From Chryseobacterium tructae (GTDB lineage Bacteria > Bacteroidota > Bacteroidia > Flavobacteriales > Weeksellaceae), in contig NZ_JAUFQR010000001.1 in the NCBI RefSeq assembly GCF_030409875.1, positions 1,240,001-1,304,000 of the forward strand: a DNA stretch of 64,000 bases. The letters are read 5' to 3'. Below are positions 8,378 through 16,747 of the stretch, piece after piece. The stretch's first letter is position 1. Each line of letters opens with the position of its first letter. Both the position numbers and the translations under genes were made by a program. The notes beneath the pieces are model-generated. The model did not search any database, had not been told where the DNA came from, and saw only the letters and a program-made list of their open reading frames with translations.

Positions 8378-9403
8378 ATTAAAGTTTCTTTTTCTTTGTG
8401 CAGTTTGTTGTTTCTCCATCATCAATGGTCAGAATAAAAAATACAATTGGTTGGGAACTGTTTCAGCACCGGAGGAATATCCTATGGAAATTTACAGTGG
8501 AGCTATTATCGCTGATGATTTTACGTATAGTTTTGATGCCGATTGGGGAACCCAGAATCAAGGTTGGGGAACGGAAGGTAAAATAAAGAAGGCAAAGATT
8601 GAAAAAATGGATCTTCCAAATCAATTGAATTTTACTTGGTATTCCTTAACAGAGAAAAAGTTTTATACCGGAAAATGGAAACTGAATAAAGATAAAATAA
8701 AGAGTCTTTTTGATGAAGGATTTGTAGATCAGGATACCCGTAAAAGAGTTACCTATACTACTTTTATTGTAGGATTAGCACCAAAAGGAAAGGTGGCCGT
8801 ATGGGTAAAGGGTTCTAAGAATCAAAAAGAAGTAGGTTTTTTTCAGGCTCATGATACTCTTATCACAAAAGAAAGGGCAGATAAAGACGCTCAATATATG
8901 TTTAAAGAGGGTTTCACAGAAGCAACATTGTATAAAGCGTTCAACCCGGAGCTTCGTAAAAAAATTTCGGAAGAAGGATATCCAGCTGTAGATAGTTATG
9001 AAGGATACAGGGAAAGATACAAATGGAACCTGTGGTGATCCTTCCGGAAGGAGGCGTATGGTTAGATTTTGGATTTACCGGCTATAATGGCGATGAAGAA
9101 AATCTTTTTGCAAAAAGTTTAAAGGATAATCCTTATAAAGAAAGAGCAATCCCTAGATTTTCTGGTTTTTATTGGCGTGATCAAAATAAAAACAGATATG
9201 CCGTATGGATAGATTCTTTTAATGAGAAAGAAATTTTTGAATTATTCAGAAAAATAGGCAAAGAAGAAGAAATTGACGTTACCATAAAAGTCAATGAAAA
9301 CAATACCAAAGTTTTGGTATCACTTATTACTGAAGAAGGAGAAGTTTCTATTACCAAGGCAAAGATCCGATTGTCCCATAAAGCAGAACAAGTTGCTGAT
9401 TAA
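8364..9403 (+). CDS. DUF2931 family exported protein, no lipobox (frameshifted as sequenced)
   Basis: Two frames join into one DUF2931 protein of about 346 residues. The N-terminal part runs from 'MVTNKLKFLF' to 'YRERYKWNL', the C-terminal part from 'VVILPEGGVW' onward. The break is at about 9030-9035, where one missing G turns 'CTGGTGGTG' into 'CTGTGGTG'. Like its three paralogs downstream it has 'APEEYPMEIYSG', 'KFYTGKW' and 'KERAIPRF' blocks. It differs in its signal peptide: it ends 'SIINGQNK' where the paralogs have '(I)SCQ(K/N)', so Gly replaces the lipidation Cys. It lies between vgrG and the lipase effector gene, which suggests a role in effector immunity or delivery; that is inference. 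Confidence 0.75.
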
Positions 9404-9419
9404 TATAAAATAAGAATCT

Positions 9420-10793
9420 ATGTCAAATATAGTTTTTGGAAATTATTCTCCTTCCGAAGAAGAAGATGACGGAGTACAGGAAGTAATCATAGGTGTTTTT
9501 TTTGATGGTACCTTGAATAACGAAAGGAATACTTATCTCCGAAAGGAATATCAAAAGAAAAAAGCAAAGCAACCCTATGATGAAGATGCTGTAGATGATT
9601 ACCCTATACTAAAGGCTGATGCTGATAGTTATGATAACGACTATTCAAATGTTGCAAGAATGTATCATTTTTATGACAATAACAGTCAGAATTCGATCTA
9701 TGTAGAAGGAATAGGAACAGAAAATGGAGCAAGAACAGATGCCAGTCAGGGATATATTACTGGAACAGGTAGCACCGGAGTTCCTGCCAAAGTGGGGATA
9801 GGTTGTAAACTTGTAGCAGAAAAAATTAAAAGTTTTGCCACAAAGAAAAAAACGGTCAATCTTATTCTGGATGTATTTGGTTTCAGCAGAGGAGCTGCAG
9901 CTGCACGTCATTTTGTAAATGAAGTAACAAAATCAAGAAATGGCAAAAATCCAGCAAGAGGAGTGCTAGGACAGAAGTTGGCGAGTTATAATATTCAGAT
10001 TAATAAATTTCAGATTAGATTTGTTGGGCTATACGACACTGTGTCTTCATATGGAGGAGATTTTAGTAATGATGTTGAGGATCTGGGTCTGGATTCCATA
10101 AAAAACAGTTCTGTGAAGAATGTTGTACAGTTTGCAGCAGGTCACGAATGGAGAACCAATTTCAGTCTTACTGATATTACCAGCGCAGGAGATAAAGGAA
10201 AAGAATTTACGATTCCCGGTGCCCATGCAGATGTTGGCGGATGTTATGAAAGTGAAGTCTTTAAGCAGGATCACAGTCCTTCCTTAACACCGGCAAGAGT
10301 TATTAATGATCCTGTGGAATACAACCGTATTGCAGAAGGTAAAAAGCAAGTTTTCATTGATCAAGGATGGTATTTGAAAGGACAGATTAAAACAGGGCCA
10401 CATTCTAATAAATATGTCAATCATATTTATTTACAGGGTGAAAGATATATTGATAAAAGATACAGCTATATTCCTTTGCACTTTATGTGTCAGTTGGCAA
10501 AAGATAAAAAATCGGAATTTAATACCTCTTCTGTAGAATTCAAATTCCAGATTCCACAAAAAGCGGGGCAAAACGGGATTCACCTGCTCAGTTATGTCAA
10601 AAGTAGGTTGCAAAAATATATTGATGAAACAAAAAACTTGAGTGCATTCGAAAGAAATAAAATCTCTTATCAAAAATATCTTGATTTTGAGAATGAAAAA
10701 AAGCTCATCAATAATTACGTACATTGGTCTGCAACAGGGAAAACAGGACATGGTCCAAGAAAGGATGGAAGAAGAGAAATTATAAACGGCTAA
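9420..10793 (+). CDS. T6SS phospholipase effector, Tle1/DUF2235 family
   Basis: This 457-residue protein belongs to the DUF2235 alpha/beta-hydrolase family that includes T6SS Tle1 lipases. The opening strand 'IIGVFFDGTLNNERN' is the family hallmark. The nucleophile elbow 'GFSRG' holds Ser156, 'FVGLYDTVSSYG' (Asp206) supplies the likely acid, and 'PGAHADVGGCY' matches the conserved GxHxDVGG block. There is no signal peptide, in keeping with delivery on the T6SS spike. The substrate would be phospholipid of the target cell membrane. It follows vgrG and is flanked on both sides by DUF2931 proteins, which may protect the producer. Substrate position (A1 or A2) cannot be read. Confidence 0.85.
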   Translation: MSNIVFGNYSPSEEEDDGVQEVIIGVFFDGTLNNERNTYLRKEYQKKKAKQPYDEDAVDDYPILKADADSYDNDYSNVARMYHFYDNNSQNSIYVEGIGTENGARTDASQGYITGTGSTGVPAKVGIGCKLVAEKIKSFATKKKTVNLILDVFGFSRGAAAARHFVNEVTKSRNGKNPARGVLGQKLASYNIQINKFQIRFVGLYDTVSSYGGDFSNDVEDLGLDSIKNSSVKNVVQFAAGHEWRTNFSLTDITSAGDKGKEFTIPGAHADVGGCYESEVFKQDHSPSLTPARVINDPVEYNRIAEGKKQVFIDQGWYLKGQIKTGPHSNKYVNHIYLQGERYIDKRYSYIPLHFMCQLAKDKKSEFNTSSVEFKFQIPQKAGQNGIHLLSYVKSRLQKYIDETKNLSAFERNKISYQKYLDFENEKKLINNYVHWSATGKTGHGPRKDGRREIING

Positions 10794-10796
10794 TCC

Positions 10797-11915
10797 ATGA
10801 AAAAAATAATACAAATATTTCTATTATCTGCAACTCTGAGTAGTTTGCTCTATAATTGTCAAAAAGGTAATGCAATGAACGATACATATGTTTATGAAAC
10901 TGGTTCTGGATGTGATGAAAGCTATCCTATAGATACTTATCGACAGGTATTTTATTCTAAGGATAACAAAATGATTCAAATTGACGGACTCGGATTTCAA
11001 AGAGGACCATGGGGAAATGGAGGAGTAACCTATGTGAAAAATGAAAAACAGGACAAAAAGCTTCCTACTATTATGAAAGTAGGTTATTATTCTTACGCGG
11101 AAGATAAATTTTATGAAGGAGAATTCAATCTGCCTACTGATAAGATCAAAGAATATCTTAATGAAAAAGCAGACGATCCGGAATATATCAATAGAAAGAA
11201 TGAAGATAGCAAAGACGGTTTTTTTCATAAATATAACCGTATAGAAGTAGGATTTACATTAGGGGGTATGGTTGTTCTATGGATTAAAGGAGAAGACGCT
11301 CAAAAAATACTTGCCACATTTACAGCCAAAGAAGCCTTTCCTGAGTGGAGTTCTGTTTTTGAAGACTCTGATCGCAAAGGAAAAGTTGAATATGGATTAA
11401 ACAATGATGTATATACTCCGAAAGTTAAAAATGAAATTCTTACCAAAACACTGCCTTTAGGTCTTTGGAAAGCATATGAAGAACAGTTCAATTGGGGACT
11501 TCTTGTAAATCTACCATCAGGAGGTAAACTGGAGAATATTTCAGTGAAAACAATCAATGCTGAAACAGAAACACTGTACAATTCTGCTCACGGAGATAAA
11601 AAGAGGGCAGTACCTTATAATATAGAATTCTTTTGGTCACTTAATGGGAAACATTATAATTCAAGAATTGTTTTTGGTGAGAATATGAATTATTACAATG
11701 CAATCTATAAAGCTACAAAAGCTTCTGCAAAAGATGCGAGACCTTCAGACTTCAGGCAGGAAGAAGTATATAAAAACTTTCATCTACTGAAACCAGATGA
11801 ATCTGCAAAGCTTACCATTAATGTAGATAGTGATCAGTCTATCAATGTATCATTAAAACAAGAAGACCAGAATCTTTCCTTCAAAAGTATTATCGCAAAA
11901 ACTTTTGAACAGTAA
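10797..11915 (+). CDS. DUF2931 family lipoprotein, divergent
   Basis: This 372-residue lipoprotein has the lipobox 'LLYNC' at the end of its signal, then a DUF2931 body. It is the most divergent of the four paralogs: its N-terminal block is 'GCDESYPIDTYRQ' in place of 'SSPxxYPMNIYKG', but 'KFYEGEFNLPTDKIKEYL' and 'ETETLYNSAHGDKKRAVPYN' keep the family pattern. It starts 3 bases after the Tle1 stop, the position expected for a cognate immunity gene. Lipidation would place it in the periplasm-facing or outer membrane, where an incoming lipase acts. The immunity role is inference. Confidence 0.75.
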   Translation: MKKIIQIFLLSATLSSLLYNCQKGNAMNDTYVYETGSGCDESYPIDTYRQVFYSKDNKMIQIDGLGFQRGPWGNGGVTYVKNEKQDKKLPTIMKVGYYSYAEDKFYEGEFNLPTDKIKEYLNEKADDPEYINRKNEDSKDGFFHKYNRIEVGFTLGGMVVLWIKGEDAQKILATFTAKEAFPEWSSVFEDSDRKGKVEYGLNNDVYTPKVKNEILTKTLPLGLWKAYEEQFNWGLLVNLPSGGKLENISVKTINAETETLYNSAHGDKKRAVPYNIEFFWSLNGKHYNSRIVFGENMNYYNAIYKATKASAKDARPSDFRQEEVYKNFHLLKPDESAKLTINVDSDQSINVSLKQEDQNLSFKSIIAKTFEQ

Positions 11916-12017
11916 AGTGTTGAATTCTAGGTTTAATCAATTAATTGAAATAGAAAAAGACGATAGTAATATGGTTCAATATTATTATAAATGGTCATAA
12001 TGTTTAATTATTGAGAT

Positions 12018-13028
12018 ATGAAAAGACTCTTAATTTATATACTGATATTTCAATATTTCTTAATCTCATGTCAAAAAAATATGAATAAATACGAGTGGAT
12101 GCCAACAGAAAGTTCACCTAAAATGTATCCTATGAATATACATAAAGGAACTTTGATTTTGGAAGATGGGAGTAGTGTTTATATTCCATCCTCCGGAATA
12201 TCTCATGAAATATGGGGGCATACAGGTTCTACCCATGTACAAGGGAATGATTTTAAATCAATTCCGGTAAAGCTGGAATTAACCTGGGCTTCATTCATGG
12301 AAAAGAAATTTTATAAAGGAAGCTGGGATCTTCCGGTTGATAAAATAAAAGAATTATTTAATAAAGGAGTTACCAATTGGCGCACTGGAGCCAAAGACAA
12401 TTATTCCTATATTGTGGTAGGTTGTGCCCCCGGAGGAGTAGTTGTGGTATGGATGTACGGAGACGATCAGCAGGTTGAGATAGGACGTTTTCAGGCAAAA
12501 GAAACGAATATAAGCATGGCTGAATATGTGCCGGGAAATCCAACGATTACACCCAATGAATTTTTTGATGTAAGCAGTTCTGTACCCGCAGCCTATGAGA
12601 ATATGAATAAAAAAGGAATTCAGTATGGCTTATGGGATACTTATCGTGAAAAGTATTCATGGAAGCCGGAAATACAAATTCCGGGGTATACCTTAGACCA
12701 TGTTATTTTTGAAATGTTTAATGGGGAAATGGAAACCCTATTTGGAAGTACAATAGCCAATAATCAATTCAAAGTAAGGGCGATTCCAAGATATTTCTCT
12801 TTTTTATTATCCAATGCAAAAGGAGAAAAATATGTCTTTGAAGTAAAATATGCTGATGAAGACGAAATGCTTGAGTTGTTTAAAAATGCAGATAAAAATA
12901 AACCCATAGAGATCATATTACAGATGGACGGAAGTCTGAATAATAAAAAATTAATCTTTAAACAAGAAAATAAAGAAATCCTGATCAAAAAAATAGACAT
13001 GGATAACTTCTGGAAGTACCAAGAATGA
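12018..13028 (+). CDS. DUF2931 family lipoprotein
   Basis: This 336-residue lipoprotein has a short signal ending 'FLISC' and then the DUF2931 body: 'YEWMPTESSPKMYPMNIHKG', 'TWASFMEKKFYKGSWDLPVD', 'VVWMYGDDQQVEIGRFQAKET' and 'NGEMETLFGS'. It is closely similar along its whole length to the next gene, so the two are a tandem duplication. The stop overlaps the next start by 4 bases (ATGA), indicating coupled translation. A gap of about 100 bases with no clear terminator separates it from the previous DUF2931 gene. Confidence 0.78.
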   Translation: MKRLLIYILIFQYFLISCQKNMNKYEWMPTESSPKMYPMNIHKGTLILEDGSSVYIPSSGISHEIWGHTGSTHVQGNDFKSIPVKLELTWASFMEKKFYKGSWDLPVDKIKELFNKGVTNWRTGAKDNYSYIVVGCAPGGVVVVWMYGDDQQVEIGRFQAKETNISMAEYVPGNPTITPNEFFDVSSSVPAAYENMNKKGIQYGLWDTYREKYSWKPEIQIPGYTLDHVIFEMFNGEMETLFGSTIANNQFKVRAIPRYFSFLLSNAKGEKYVFEVKYADEDEMLELFKNADKNKPIEIILQMDGSLNNKKLIFKQENKEILIKKIDMDNFWKYQE

Positions 13029-14056
13029 TAAGCCGTAAAATCCATATAATCTATCTCTTACTTTTCATGAGCACATTAATCTCATGTCAAAATAAAATGG
13101 AAAAATACAAATGGCTTCCTACAGAAAGCTCTCCCCTTTTATATCCTATGAACATATATAAAGGTAATCTTTATCTTGAAGACGGTACCAATGTGTATAT
13201 TCCATGTTCCGGTATTTCTCATACAGGTTGGGGATATGGTGGTTCTACCCATACTCAAGGGGAGGATTTAAAAGCAGTTCCTGTAAAACTGGAGGTAACC
13301 TGGGCCTCTTTTTTGGAAAATAAATTTTATTCCGGAAGTTGGGAATTGCCTGTAGATAAGATAAAAAAGCTTTTTAAAGAAGGTACAGTGAATTGGAGAA
13401 ACAATGAAAAAGGAACTTATTCTTCAGTTGTTGTAGGATTGGCACCAGGTGGAGTTGCTGTAGTCTGGATGTATGGTAATGATCAGCAGATAGAAATAGG
13501 CAGATATCAGGCAAAAGAAACTCAGGTTGCCATGAAAGATTATGTGCCCGGAAATCCAACCATCACTCAGAAAGAATATTTTGATATGAGCGCTTCTGTT
13601 CCCGAAGCATATGAAAATATGATGAAAAACGGAATCCCGTTTGGAATCTGGGATACTTACCGTAAAAAATACAATTGGAAAACAAGCATAGAAATTCCTA
13701 ATCAGACATTGAAAAATGTGACGATGGAAATGTATAATGGGGAAATGGAAACATTATTTAATGAAACCATTACTAAGAATCCTTTTAAAGAAAGAGCCGT
13801 TCCGCGTTTACTATCTTTTTTGTTTGAAGATAAGAATGGGAAACAGACTGTTTTTGAAGTAAGATATTTTGATGAAAATGAAATCTTTTCATTATTTAAA
13901 AAGACAGATGCAAATCAACCTATAGAAATTGTCCTTCAAATGAATGAAGATCTTACCAACAGAAAGCTGATTTTGAAACAAGGAGATAAAGAATTTCCAA
14001 TACAGAAAATAGATTATGATAATATGTGGGAACTTAAGAAGTATAAATCAAAATAA
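13025..14056 (+). CDS. DUF2931 family lipoprotein, tandem copy
   Basis: This 343-residue lipoprotein (lipobox 'TLISC') is the sister of the preceding gene; the blocks 'TESSPLLYPMNIYKGNLY', 'TWASFLENKFYSGSWELPVD' and 'VVWMYGNDQQIEIGRYQAKET' differ at scattered positions only. Divergence is highest in the C-terminal third. Such paired copies are common for immunity lipoproteins facing variant effectors, but no cognate effector for these two is visible besides Tle1. Confidence 0.78.
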   Translation: MISRKIHIIYLLLFMSTLISCQNKMEKYKWLPTESSPLLYPMNIYKGNLYLEDGTNVYIPCSGISHTGWGYGGSTHTQGEDLKAVPVKLEVTWASFLENKFYSGSWELPVDKIKKLFKEGTVNWRNNEKGTYSSVVVGLAPGGVAVVWMYGNDQQIEIGRYQAKETQVAMKDYVPGNPTITQKEYFDMSASVPEAYENMMKNGIPFGIWDTYRKKYNWKTSIEIPNQTLKNVTMEMYNGEMETLFNETITKNPFKERAVPRLLSFLFEDKNGKQTVFEVRYFDENEIFSLFKKTDANQPIEIVLQMNEDLTNRKLILKQGDKEFPIQKIDYDNMWELKKYKSK

Positions 14057-14118
14057 GAACATCTCAGTATTATATAAAAGAATCAGGCTCAGAAAAAGAA
14101 CAATGAAGCCGGCTTATT

Positions 14119-15159
14119 ATGAAGAAGTTTAATATACATTCCGTTCAGAAAAATGAAAATTTAAAAAGCATTGCTGCCCTTTATAATATGGATGCAGATG
14201 CTTTAAAATTATTTCATAACAATCACTGCCAGGTAAAAGATATGGTGCTTATAGATCTTACCAGACAGACAGAACTCTTTATTCCGCGAACTGCTGTTGC
14301 AGACAAGAATAAACTGGTAAAGTTCGGAATTGGAAACCGTCTTGTTTTTCAGCCGGAAAAGTCATTCTGTAATTATGGGGTGACCATTAATTTTGAAACT
14401 GGAGATCATAAAAATGAACTGAAATATAATACCTCAGTCCGTTGGCTGAAATACGAAGATAATCTGCACTTTTTCGAAATTAACCGTACTTCAAATCTAT
14501 ATCTGAATCAGGAGGAAGTCAATGAAATTGCAGATATGTTGGCTTATAAAACATCAAAAGTTTTGTACCCTTTACAGGTAAGTGTAGATGGATATGGGAA
14601 ATTCAATCAGGTAGAAAACGCTGAATCCTTTACAGAAAGATGGGATAGTGTAAAAGAAGAAGTTTATAAAGAGTTTGAAGGAGAAATCGTAGATGAATAT
14701 TGCAGAAAAATAGAAGAAATTATACAAGAGGACGATGCTATCAACCTTTATCTTAAAAATGATTATTTCCTGAGAACCCTATTCTTTGGAATTTATCAGA
14801 GCTTTGGAGAAAACTACCAGCTGGAGTTGGAGGATAGCTTTCCTGTTATCAGTAATCCGATAGAACCGAAATATAAAATACATATAGAAGTAGATCCGGT
14901 AAAAGATGAATATGACCTGATCAATATAGCAGGAGAAGGAAAATTAAATGAGGAAAGAACCATATCCGATTTTATCAATGAATATCCTTTCTCAATGATT
15001 ATTGCAGATGATCCGATAATGAATGAAGATGGTAACTTCAGAATACAATATTACCTTAACGGAAAAACTTTACTTCCCGAATCCCTATATCTGGAATGCA
15101 GTATGATGCTGAAAGAAGAAAAGAAAATATCAGTGGTGATTGCCACGATAACAGAATAA
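14119..15159 (+). CDS. LysM-like domain protein of the T6SS island
   Basis: This 346-residue protein has no signal peptide. Its first 55 residues ('IHSVQKNENLKSIAALYNMDADALKLFHN') read as a LysM domain, including the 'VKDMVLIDLTRQTELFIPR' end strand. The remaining 290 residues match nothing that I recognise; they are mixed alpha/beta and acidic. LysM modules without signal peptides occur in T6SS and phage baseplate accessory proteins, where they bind a partner rather than peptidoglycan. It stands between the DUF2931 array and the DUF4280 gene, so it may be an adaptor or cargo chaperone; this is inference. Confidence 0.6.
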   Translation: MKKFNIHSVQKNENLKSIAALYNMDADALKLFHNNHCQVKDMVLIDLTRQTELFIPRTAVADKNKLVKFGIGNRLVFQPEKSFCNYGVTINFETGDHKNELKYNTSVRWLKYEDNLHFFEINRTSNLYLNQEEVNEIADMLAYKTSKVLYPLQVSVDGYGKFNQVENAESFTERWDSVKEEVYKEFEGEIVDEYCRKIEEIIQEDDAINLYLKNDYFLRTLFFGIYQSFGENYQLELEDSFPVISNPIEPKYKIHIEVDPVKDEYDLINIAGEGKLNEERTISDFINEYPFSMIIADDPIMNEDGNFRIQYYLNGKTLLPESLYLECSMMLKEEKKISVVIATITE

Positions 15160-15174
15160 AAAAAAACAAACGAA

Positions 15175-16242
15175 ATGAAACTGAAATTAAAATTAAACGA
15201 TAAACTCTTTGCCTTGATAGGACTGCTGTGCTTCAGTTTATCTTTTGCACAAAAAGTAGAATTTACAGTACCCAAGAGTATTGAAGTTTTGGAAAATATT
15301 ATTTTTGATTTTCAAAATGACTTTACGAAACCTATTGCAGTAGATGCCGCTGCTACACCTGATGATTTCTCAACCACGGTTGACCTTTTTGATCTGAAAT
15401 ATGATGGTGAAAATAAAAACCCTTACCTGAATCTTGCATTAAATAAAGGAGCAAAATCCAAGCAGTTTATTGAACGAGCGAGCTGGACCGTAACTTTTAA
15501 GAAAATCACTAAGAAAAGTACAAAAGTAAGCATCGACATTGAATCTGTCATTCCTGATCGTTGGTCAAAGAAAGAAGTAAATGTAAAGCTTACCCAATCC
15601 ACAGGAAAAGTAGAAAATGAGATCAAAGAATTTCTGCTAAACTATAAAAAGCCAAAATCTTCATCCGCATGGGCAACAGCAGATGCCGCTGCAGAACCTA
15701 CAGAAGCACAAATAGCTGCTGCAGAAGCACAAGCTACGGCTCAAATGGCAGAACTTGAAAACAGAAGACTTATCCAGAAAACAACTTCAAAAAAGCTACA
15801 GGCATTATTTAGTAAAAAACAATTTATTACTCTGCCAACAACTGCAGATACCTTTACAAAATCTTTACAGATACAATCCAAAGAAATGGAATGCAACGAT
15901 TGTAAAGATGGAAAATATTCAAATTGGGATATTGATGAGGTTTTTAATCTGATCTATGCTAAAATGAATGATGGACAGGAATATTATGCCTTACAATACT
16001 ACGGTGACAAAAAGGTTTCCGGATTACCTTACGGGCTTGTATTCAATGAAAGTTCACCATCTGAATGTAAGGCGAAGTTTGCAAGATACAATGCACAGCT
16101 TTATCAGACAACGGTAGATGTTGATGCCAATACAGCAACTGCATTAACGGTAGTTACCTTTAAAATGAATAATAGTTTTGTCCGACTTGAATTTGGAAAC
16201 CAATACCTGACAAGACTTCTCGTATCCAATAAAGAACAATAA
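15175..16242 (+). CDS. exported protein of unknown function (T6SS island)
   Basis: This 355-residue protein has a signal peptide ending 'LSFAQKVEF'. A beta-rich N-terminal half is followed by an Ala/Glu-rich low-complexity helix (about residues 165-200, 'EAQIAAAEAQATAQMAELE'), then a globular half with a 'CNDCKDG' cysteine pair and one further Cys. I do not recognise the family. It begins 15 bases after the LysM-like gene and ends 2 bases before the DUF4280 gene, so it belongs to the same transcript. Confidence 0.6.
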   Translation: MKLKLKLNDKLFALIGLLCFSLSFAQKVEFTVPKSIEVLENIIFDFQNDFTKPIAVDAAATPDDFSTTVDLFDLKYDGENKNPYLNLALNKGAKSKQFIERASWTVTFKKITKKSTKVSIDIESVIPDRWSKKEVNVKLTQSTGKVENEIKEFLLNYKKPKSSSAWATADAAAEPTEAQIAAAEAQATAQMAELENRRLIQKTTSKKLQALFSKKQFITLPTTADTFTKSLQIQSKEMECNDCKDGKYSNWDIDEVFNLIYAKMNDGQEYYALQYYGDKKVSGLPYGLVFNESSPSECKAKFARYNAQLYQTTVDVDANTATALTVVTFKMNNSFVRLEFGNQYLTRLLVSNKEQ

Positions 16243-16244
16243 CC

Positions 16245-16736
16245 ATGGCTGAAAAACATATTGTAGTACAGGGAGCCATGTGCAAGTGCCAGTTCGGACA
16301 GGCTCCGGATAAACTCAAAGTACTTTCACACCAAAAAGAATATGCTAACGATAAAAATGCCTCCAAAAAACTCATCGTTACCACAAAAGAAATAGGAGGC
16401 GCAACATTTGAGAAAAATACATTCGGAAACTGTACCAAAAACGGAGGCCCACCACCGCCATGTAAGATCATGGTTACCGAATGGCAGAATTTCTATGATA
16501 AAGTACAATTGAGTAATGGCGGATATATCATTCTGGAAGACAGCAAAGCCATTTGTGCCGTTGCCGGAACTCCCTGTATAGAAATCACAGACCATGGCCA
16601 GAGAACAGAAGCCAGCCAGCAGAACTTTAAAAATGCCGATAAGGATGTACAACAGCAGATCAATCCTTTGGTAAATACAGAATCAATGTATAACGATCAG
16701 CCTACCCACCAAGGAGAGGACAACAGTGTAATCTAA
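16245..16736 (+). CDS. DUF4280 (PAAR-like) protein
   Basis: This 163-residue protein has the DUF4280 opening 'VVQGAMCKCQFGQAPDKL' and the conserved cysteines ('CKCQ', 'NCTKNGG', 'PPCKI', 'ICAVAGTPCIEI'). The family is PAAR-like: it caps the tip of contractile injection spikes and carries C-terminal or neighbouring effectors. Here the C-terminus is a short polar tail with no toxin domain, so any cargo would be supplied in trans, perhaps by the large OmpA-domain protein that follows 11 bases downstream. Confidence 0.82.
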   Translation: MAEKHIVVQGAMCKCQFGQAPDKLKVLSHQKEYANDKNASKKLIVTTKEIGGATFEKNTFGNCTKNGGPPPPCKIMVTEWQNFYDKVQLSNGGYIILEDSKAICAVAGTPCIEITDHGQRTEASQQNFKNADKDVQQQINPLVNTESMYNDQPTHQGEDNSVI

Positions 16737-16747
16737 AATGAGAAGAA

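Noticed and set aside
9645..11581. Minus-strand frames inside the effector and DUF2931 genes
   Set aside because: They are rich in Phe, Ile and Ser, lack family motifs and lie wholly opposite well-supported genes, so they are shadows.
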